From the NCBI RefSeq assembly GCF_029625315.1, contig NZ_CP121110.1, positions 124,001 to 188,000 on the forward strand: a stretch of 64,000 bases of DNA, written 5' to 3'. Position 1 is the stretch's first letter, and the number at the start of each line of letters is the position of its first letter. Of the stretch, positions 58,674-64,000 are shown in pieces. The notes under the pieces were generated by a model. It saw nothing but the letters and a program-made list of their open reading frames with translations, was not told the DNA's origin and ran no database searches. This DNA is from Flavobacterium ginsengisoli. Lineage in GTDB: Bacteria; Bacteroidota; Bacteroidia; Flavobacteriales; Flavobacteriaceae. The position numbers and the translations under genes were made by a program.

Positions 58674-60074
58674 ATGTCATCAGAAAAAATAATACAGCAC
58701 AGCGAAGCCATGACCAAGTTTAACAAAGATGTAGAGCGTGTCAATTGGCATGATGAAACACTTTGGTTTGTGCGTGCAAAAAGAGATAAATCAGCACATC
58801 AAATTGAAGATTGGGAACTGTTGCGTGAAACCGCTTCTCAAATCAAATTCAATGTGCTTTCTAATATTCATGATTATTTAGTTGAATTTGAAGCGAATGC
58901 GCAACGAAACGGAATAATTGTACATTGGGCAGCAGATGCCAAAGAACACAACGAAATTGTGCATTCTATCATGGCTAAACATGATGTAAAGCAAATGGTG
59001 AAATCCAAATCGATGCTTACAGAAGAATGCCATTTAAATGATTATTTAGCCGAAAAAGGAATTGAAGTAATCGATTCTGATTTAGGTGAATATATCGTGC
59101 AGCTTCGAAAAGAACCGCCAAGCCATATTGTACTTCCGGCGATTCACTTAAAGAAAGAAGATGTAAGCGAAACTTTTCACGAACATTTAGGTACAGAGAA
59201 AGGAAATTTCAACCCGCAATATTTGACAGAGTCAGCGCGTCATAGTTTGAGAAATACTTTCTTGACTAGAAAAGTGGCTTTAACAGGAGTCAATTTTGCT
59301 GTTGCAGAAACAGGAGAATTTGTGGTTTGCACCAATGAAGGAAATGCCGATATGGGTGCGCATTTAGCAGACGTTCATATCGCTTGTATGGGATTTGAGA
59401 AATTGATTCCGAAAAGAGAACATTTAGGTGTTTTCTTGAGATTATTGGCAAGAAGCGCAACTGGACAGCCAATTACTACTTTTTCAAGTCATTTTAAAAA
59501 GCCAAGAGACGGAAAAGAAATGCATATCGTAATTGTAGACAACGGAAGAAGTACACAATTAGGAAGAGAAGATTTTAGAAATTCCTTGAAATGTATTCGT
59601 TGTGGTGCGTGTATGAACACTTGCCCAGTTTATAGACGAAGTGGTGGACACAGTTATCATAATGCTGTTGCAGGACCAATTGGTTCTATTTTGGCACCAA
59701 ATTTAGATATGAGCAAAAATGCCGATCTGCCTTTTGCCAGTACGCTTTGTGGTTCTTGTACTAACGTTTGTCCAGTAAAAATTGATATTCACGATCAATT
59801 GTACAAATGGCGTCAGGTTTTGGTAAAAGAAGGACATACTCCGACAGCCAAAACTGTAGCGATGAAAACGATGGCAACTGTTTTAGCCAATCCGACAGTT
59901 TTTAATATTGCTGGAAAATCAGGACGATTTGTAATGAAGAACATTCCAGGAATGGTCAATAATAAGATGAATAAATGGTACGATCAGCGCGAAATGCCAG
60001 ATGTTCCAGAAGAATCTTTTAGAGAATGGTACAAGAAAAATTCGCGAGAATCTAAAGAAAAAGGAAATGAGTAG
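58674..60074 (+). CDS. lutB: L-lactate oxidation complex subunit LutB (LUD domain, two [4Fe-4S])
   Basis: The 466-residue protein has an N-terminal LUD domain (about 60-290: TNEGNADMGAHLADVHIACMG). Two ferredoxin-type clusters lie near 307 (CIRCGACMNTCPVYRRSGGHSY) and 359 (CGSCTNVCPVKIDI). A C-terminal DUF3390-like tail follows (PTAKTVAMKTMATVL). Size and order match LutB. The stop overlaps the lutC start by eight bases, indicating translational coupling. Confidence 0.95.
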   Translation: MSSEKIIQHSEAMTKFNKDVERVNWHDETLWFVRAKRDKSAHQIEDWELLRETASQIKFNVLSNIHDYLVEFEANAQRNGIIVHWAADAKEHNEIVHSIMAKHDVKQMVKSKSMLTEECHLNDYLAEKGIEVIDSDLGEYIVQLRKEPPSHIVLPAIHLKKEDVSETFHEHLGTEKGNFNPQYLTESARHSLRNTFLTRKVALTGVNFAVAETGEFVVCTNEGNADMGAHLADVHIACMGFEKLIPKREHLGVFLRLLARSATGQPITTFSSHFKKPRDGKEMHIVIVDNGRSTQLGREDFRNSLKCIRCGACMNTCPVYRRSGGHSYHNAVAGPIGSILAPNLDMSKNADLPFASTLCGSCTNVCPVKIDIHDQLYKWRQVLVKEGHTPTAKTVAMKTMATVLANPTVFNIAGKSGRFVMKNIPGMVNNKMNKWYDQREMPDVPEESFREWYKKNSRESKEKGNE

Positions 60075-60654
60075 TAAAGGCGAAATTTTAAAAAGAATAA
60101 AAGCAAATCAACCAGAATTGGTTTCAGAACTACCAGATTTAAATCTTTTAGGTTCAGAACAATTTGATGTATTAGAAACCTACAAAACGGTTTTAAAAGG
60201 AATTGGTGGTGATCCTGTAGAAGTTGCCGATTATAACGAAATCATCAATTACATCAAATCCAATTATAATCTCGAAAAACGATTAATTACAACGCTTCCA
60301 GAGCTTTCTGAAATTGCTTCTTTAGATTGGAAAGCAGTAGATCCGCATTCGCTTCAAGATGTTGAATTAACGGTTGTAAAAGCACATTTTGGCGTGGCAG
60401 AAAACAGCGGACTTTGGGTTACAGATGATATTTTAGGACAGCGTGTTGCGCCTTTCATAGCACAATATTTAGCGATTATAGTTCATAAAAAAGATCTTGT
60501 GCCAACCATGCAGCAAGCGTATCAAAGAATCGGAAACATGGAATACGGTTTTGGAACTTTCATCGCTGGTCCGTCAAAAACGGCTGATATTGAGCAGTCT
60601 TTGGTTCTCGGAGCTCATGGAGCAAGAGGTTTGATTGTGTTTATATTGGATTAA
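60067..60654 (+). CDS. lutC: L-lactate oxidation complex subunit LutC (LUD domain)
   Basis: I place the start at 60067 (MSSKGEILKRIKANQPELV), overlapping the end of lutB; the frame extends further upstream but that part overlaps lutB coding. The 195-residue LUD-domain protein has LQDVELTVVKAHFGVAENSGLWVTDD and the C-terminal FIAGPSKTADIEQSLVLGAHGARGL motif typical of LutC. It ends the lutABC set and is followed by a terminator. Confidence 0.94.
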   Translation: MSSKGEILKRIKANQPELVSELPDLNLLGSEQFDVLETYKTVLKGIGGDPVEVADYNEIINYIKSNYNLEKRLITTLPELSEIASLDWKAVDPHSLQDVELTVVKAHFGVAENSGLWVTDDILGQRVAPFIAQYLAIIVHKKDLVPTMQQAYQRIGNMEYGFGTFIAGPSKTADIEQSLVLGAHGARGLIVFILD

Positions 60655-60672
60655 TAAAAAATAATAGAAGGG

Positions 60673-60708
60673 GAGCCTGTCTCATTTTTTGAGACGGGCT
60701 CTTTTTTT
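60673..60708 (+). terminator. Terminator after lutC
   Basis: GAGCCTGTCTC and GAGACGGGCTC form an 11-bp stem (one G-T pair) with a six-T loop and a seven-T tail. Confidence 0.9.
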
Positions 60709-60978
60709 ATGCATCATTCTATGATTTTTTAAGGACCATAGCCAATGGTTTCAATCATTGGAATGTAATATAAGACCTAATACAAAATTCAAATGATTGA
60801 ATCTTTGGACTTTATAAGCATAGAAAAGAGGTAAGAATTAATTTATCAAAAACAACATATCAGAATAAAATCCTGCAACTTCGGTGCAGAAATATGCTTT
60901 TGGTCTAAAATTTAAGGAATCTAAGCAAAATTATCTTATAATTGTGCTTATTACACAAACCAGAAAACCAAACTCATT
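60709..60978. other. Intergenic region before the sensor gene
   Basis: These 270 A/T-rich bases hold a CATTGG-type imperfect hairpin (AGCCAATGGTTTCAATCATTGGAAT, about 60739-60763). No ORF and no clear TAnnTTTG box close to the next start are seen. Confidence 0.4.
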
Positions 60979-63900
60979 TTGAAGCCTTTTGTTCTATATT
61001 TTCTATTCTTATTAGGGTTTTCTTCTTCCCTACATGCACAAGATTACCCCATCAAATTCCTTGACATATCAGACGGTTTGTCTAACAATTCCATAATTAC
61101 AATTTACCAAGATAAAGAAGGGTATATGTGGTTTGGAACCTACGATGGCTTAAGTCGATATGACGGTTATAATTTTAAAGTTTTTAGAAACAGAATAAAC
61201 GATAAAAAATCACTTTTGTTCAATACAATCTACAATATTGAAGGTGATTCTAGAAATAATATTTGGGTAGGAGGAACAAGCGGAATCTGTATTTACGATA
61301 AAACAAAAGCGTCTTTTCATACCGTTAAGTATACGTTGTGGGATGATAAACCAAAAGTGCTTCAAGATATTATACATCAAATGCGTTCGGTTTCAGATAA
61401 CTTAGTTTTAGTCGCTTCGCAGAAATTAGGTTTACTGGCTTTTGAAAATGGTTCTTTTATAGGGAAACATATTCCTTTAAATGCATTAGGAAATAGAATT
61501 ACGATTTCTAATTACGATGCCATTGCAATTCAAGAAAATAAAGAGAAATCGGGATGTTGGATATACGTTCGCAATGTTGGAGTTTGTACTTATGATTATA
61601 AAGCAAAAGACTTAAAAATTGTTTTTCCGCTTTCGATAGGAGTAAAAGCGATGAAACTTTCTTCTGATGGAAATCTTTTATTAGGAACCGACGAAGGACT
61701 TTTTTTATTAAACACAAAATCGGGTTCGATTTCAGAAAATTATTTTTCGAATAAGTGTAGCGTTACTGATGTTTTGGTGGATAAAAAAGGAATAACTTGG
61801 GTGACGACAGACGGATGCGGAATATTTTACATTAATCCAAATACTAAAAAACTTCTGCCTTATAATGAACAATTAGCCAAAAGCAATTCGGTTTGGAGTC
61901 TATATGAAGATAAATCGGGTAACAAATGGTTTGGCTCGCTTCGTGGCGGAATAAGTATGTTGAGCGATACTCCAAAGTATTTTAAAAGTATTCGATATAA
62001 TGCTAAAGATCCTGCCGACAATTTTATTTTATCTTTTTGTGAAGACGAAAAAAAGAATGTTTGGGTAGGTACAGACGGCGCAGGTTTAAAATATTGGGAT
62101 AGAAAAAACAATTCGTACACCAATTATGGAAATTCGCTTTCCAGTCCTTTTATTACCGGAATTGTTCGCGATAATAATAACGACATTTGGGTTTCTACTT
62201 GGGCGGGAGGAATCAATAAAATAAGCAAGAATACGAATAATGTAAAACACTATTCTTGTTATAATTCTCATACAAAGCAAACCGAGAAAAATATCTGGTT
62301 TGTATTTAAAGATTCAAAATCAAATATTTGGGCAAGTGCTACAAATGAAGGTTCGTTGTACCTTTTAAATAGAAATAAAGATGCTTTTGAACTTTTTGAT
62401 AAAAGGATTGATAACCTGCAATGCATAACCGAAACTTCAGATGGAAAGTTATGGGCAGGAAATTACACTTCACTTTTGTCAATTGATAAAGAGACTAAAA
62501 AAATCACTAAAAAAGCGATTGGAAATCCTATTAGATGTATTTATGAAGATAAAAATAAAAATCTCTGGATAGGAACTCAAGAAGGAGGTTTACTATTATT
62601 TGATAGAAAAACAAATACTTTTAAAAGACAGACTATTGACGATGGTTTGCCTTCTAATACTATTTTAAGATTACTAGAAGATAATGAAGGCAACTTGTGG
62701 ATGAGTACTTATAATGGAATATGCAGATACGATAAAAGAAGTAAAACCTTCCGTAATTTCTCTGTGAATGATGGACTTCAAAGCAATCAGTTTAGTTTTA
62801 ATGCCGGAATCAAACTTTCATCTGGCGAATTTCTTTTTGGAGGGATTAACGGATTTAATATTTTTTACCCTAAATCGATAAAAGGCTTCAATCAAAAGAA
62901 TACTATTTTACTGACTGATTTTTATGTCAACAATCAGTTGATTGAAGAAACGAATGCAGAAGTTGCTACCGATTCTGATAAAATTAAAGAGGTTAGTTTA
63001 GAATACGATCAAACGACTTTATCATTAGAATTTGTTGCTTTAGATTACAACAATGCAGACAAGATAAATTACGCTTACTTTTTAGATGGTTGGGATGAGC
63101 AATGGAATTATGTGGGACAGACCCGAAAAGCAAATTATTCAAGACTTCCTGAAGGAAAATATACTTTTAAAGTTAAAACAACCAATTTTAAAGGAGGTTG
63201 GAATAAAGAGGTCAGTCTCATTTCAATAGAAGTTTTGCCGCCTTGGTACAGAACCTGGTGGGCCTATACTTTATATCTTTTAGCAATTGGCGGATTATTG
63301 TTTTTATATCTCGATTACAATAAAAACAAAGAAAAATTAAAATATAAGGTCAAAATCGCTGAGCTTGAAAGCAAGAAAGAAAAAGAGATTGCAGAAAAGC
63401 AGTCGTCTATGTTTACTTATATTTCGCATGAATTTAGAACACCACTTTCATTAATCATAAATCCGTTAAAAAAAGCAGTACAGAAAGAAAATGTCGAGAA
63501 CGGCTCTTCTGGAAGCGATTTGGCTATTGCGCATCGAAATGCCAGAAGATTATTGAGTTTGGTAGATCAACTGCTTTTATTAAGAAAAGCCGAAAATGAT
63601 GCTGATGCTTTGCGTTTATCTCCAATTAATGTAAATAATCTTTCTAATGAAGTTTATCAATGTTTTGTGAATCAGGCAAAAGATAAAAACATCAATTATA
63701 ATTTTAGAATTCCAAATCATGAAATTACTATAATTGGAGATTATGAAAAGATAGAAATTTCATTATTCAATTTAATGTCAAATGCTTTTAAATACACACC
63801 AATTGGAGGCGAAATCAATCTGACTTTGACAGAAAACGATGAAAAGGTTTTTCTAGAAATATCGGATAACGGAGACGGAATTGATAAGAAAGACATTGAT

Positions 63901-64000
63901 GTTATTTTTGAAAAATTCAAACAGATTAATTCAAAAGTTTCTGTTGGAACCGGTTTTGGTATTGGACTTTATATTGTTAAATATTTTGTTGACAAACATA
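60979..64000 (+). CDS. Hybrid two-component system sensor, 5' part (runs off the window)
   Basis: The frame is open from a TTG at 60979 (MKPFVLYFLFLLGFSSSLHA, a signal peptide) to the window end, 1007 codons without a stop. It has many periplasmic two-component propeller repeats (GLSNNSIITIYQDKEGYMWFGTYDGLSRYDG and later IWVGG, LWIGTQEGGLLLFD). A Y_Y_Y domain lies at about 670-755 and one transmembrane helix at about 762-780. HisKA is at 815 (ISHEFRTPLSLIINPL, phospho-His 817) and HATPase at about 935-1007. Receiver and AraC output domains would follow. These sensors regulate glycan loci; rhamnogalacturonan or rhamnose is the likely signal here. Confidence 0.9.
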   Translation, partial: MKPFVLYFLFLLGFSSSLHAQDYPIKFLDISDGLSNNSIITIYQDKEGYMWFGTYDGLSRYDGYNFKVFRNRINDKKSLLFNTIYNIEGDSRNNIWVGGTSGICIYDKTKASFHTVKYTLWDDKPKVLQDIIHQMRSVSDNLVLVASQKLGLLAFENGSFIGKHIPLNALGNRITISNYDAIAIQENKEKSGCWIYVRNVGVCTYDYKAKDLKIVFPLSIGVKAMKLSSDGNLLLGTDEGLFLLNTKSGSISENYFSNKCSVTDVLVDKKGITWVTTDGCGIFYINPNTKKLLPYNEQLAKSNSVWSLYEDKSGNKWFGSLRGGISMLSDTPKYFKSIRYNAKDPADNFILSFCEDEKKNVWVGTDGAGLKYWDRKNNSYTNYGNSLSSPFITGIVRDNNNDIWVSTWAGGINKISKNTNNVKHYSCYNSHTKQTEKNIWFVFKDSKSNIWASATNEGSLYLLNRNKDAFELFDKRIDNLQCITETSDGKLWAGNYTSLLSIDKETKKITKKAIGNPIRCIYEDKNKNLWIGTQEGGLLLFDRKTNTFKRQTIDDGLPSNTILRLLEDNEGNLWMSTYNGICRYDKRSKTFRNFSVNDGLQSNQFSFNAGIKLSSGEFLFGGINGFNIFYPKSIKGFNQKNTILLTDFYVNNQLIEETNAEVATDSDKIKEVSLEYDQTTLSLEFVALDYNNADKINYAYFLDGWDEQWNYVGQTRKANYSRLPEGKYTFKVKTTNFKGGWNKEVSLISIEVLPPWYRTWWAYTLYLLAIGGLLFLYLDYNKNKEKLKYKVKIAELESKKEKEIAEKQSSMFTYISHEFRTPLSLIINPLKKAVQKENVENGSSGSDLAIAHRNARRLLSLVDQLLLLRKAENDADALRLSPINVNNLSNEVYQCFVNQAKDKNINYNFRIPNHEITIIGDYEKIEISLFNLMSNAFKYTPIGGEINLTLTENDEKVFLEISDNGDGIDKKDIDVIFEKFKQINSKVSVGTGFGIGLYIVKYFVDKH

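Overview
The window looks like a Flavobacterium-type member of the Bacteroidota. It is AT-rich and carries a SusC/SusD pair, a periplasmic hybrid two-component sensor, T9SS type B (gliding-associated) sorting signals, PorP/SprF and OmpA-like proteins, TAnnTTTG-type promoter boxes, and the short CGCAAAG / AATCTGCG / GAGTTATGAGTT intergenic repeats common in flavobacteria. No tRNA, rRNA, CRISPR or transposase was seen.

Layout. (1) 1-7989: uronate catabolism, kduI(partial)-kduD-uxaC-kdgK-eda-uxaB-uxaA, converting unsaturated and free galacturonate to 2-keto-3-deoxygluconate and then to pyruvate and glyceraldehyde-3-P. (2) 8295-26499: a pectin / rhamnogalacturonan utilization locus. A LacI regulator is divergent from GH28, SusC, SusD, an esterase, two GH105, a GH43, a PL10-CE8 fusion, a second GH28 and a CE12 acetylesterase. 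(3) 26548-40172: a decayed gene, then a surface/secretion island: a roughly 1826-residue repeat protein, three further secreted proteins, a T9SS type B cargo, PorP/SprF and an OmpA/PD40 protein. (4) 40231-46612: a regulatory island on the minus strand (two AraC proteins, a 50-aa ORF behind a sigma-54-like promoter, an NtrC-type regulator and its histidine kinase), plus a YcxB-like protein and an unknown protein. (5) 46613-50041: a histone-H1-like small protein, a LuxR regulator and a serine hydrolase. (6) 50042-60654: L-rhamnose catabolism (GntR, rhaT, bifunctional rhaD/dehydrogenase, rhaI, kinase) followed by lutABC, which would take the L-lactate produced on to pyruvate. (7) 60979-end: the 5' part of a hybrid two-component sensor.

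How they fit. Outer enzymes and SusCD would release and import pectin and rhamnogalacturonan fragments. GH105/GH28/GH43/CE enzymes trim them to unsaturated uronates, galacturonate and rhamnose. Regions 1 and 6 feed these into central metabolism.

The most unusual property is the state of the reading frames. About fifteen genes are broken by one-base insertions, and nearly all the insertions fall in what was almost certainly GCTGC or GCAGC, turning it into GTCTGC, GCTTGC, GCTCGC or the reverse complements. Removing exactly these bases restores full-length proteins everywhere, including an 1826-codon repeat gene with eleven extra bases. Four other genes lack one base in an A/T homopolymer and one has TGG changed to TAG. 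I read this as a context-dependent sequencing artefact, possibly caused by base modification at GCWGC, and not as real gene decay. Broken genes are therefore annotated as single CDS spans.
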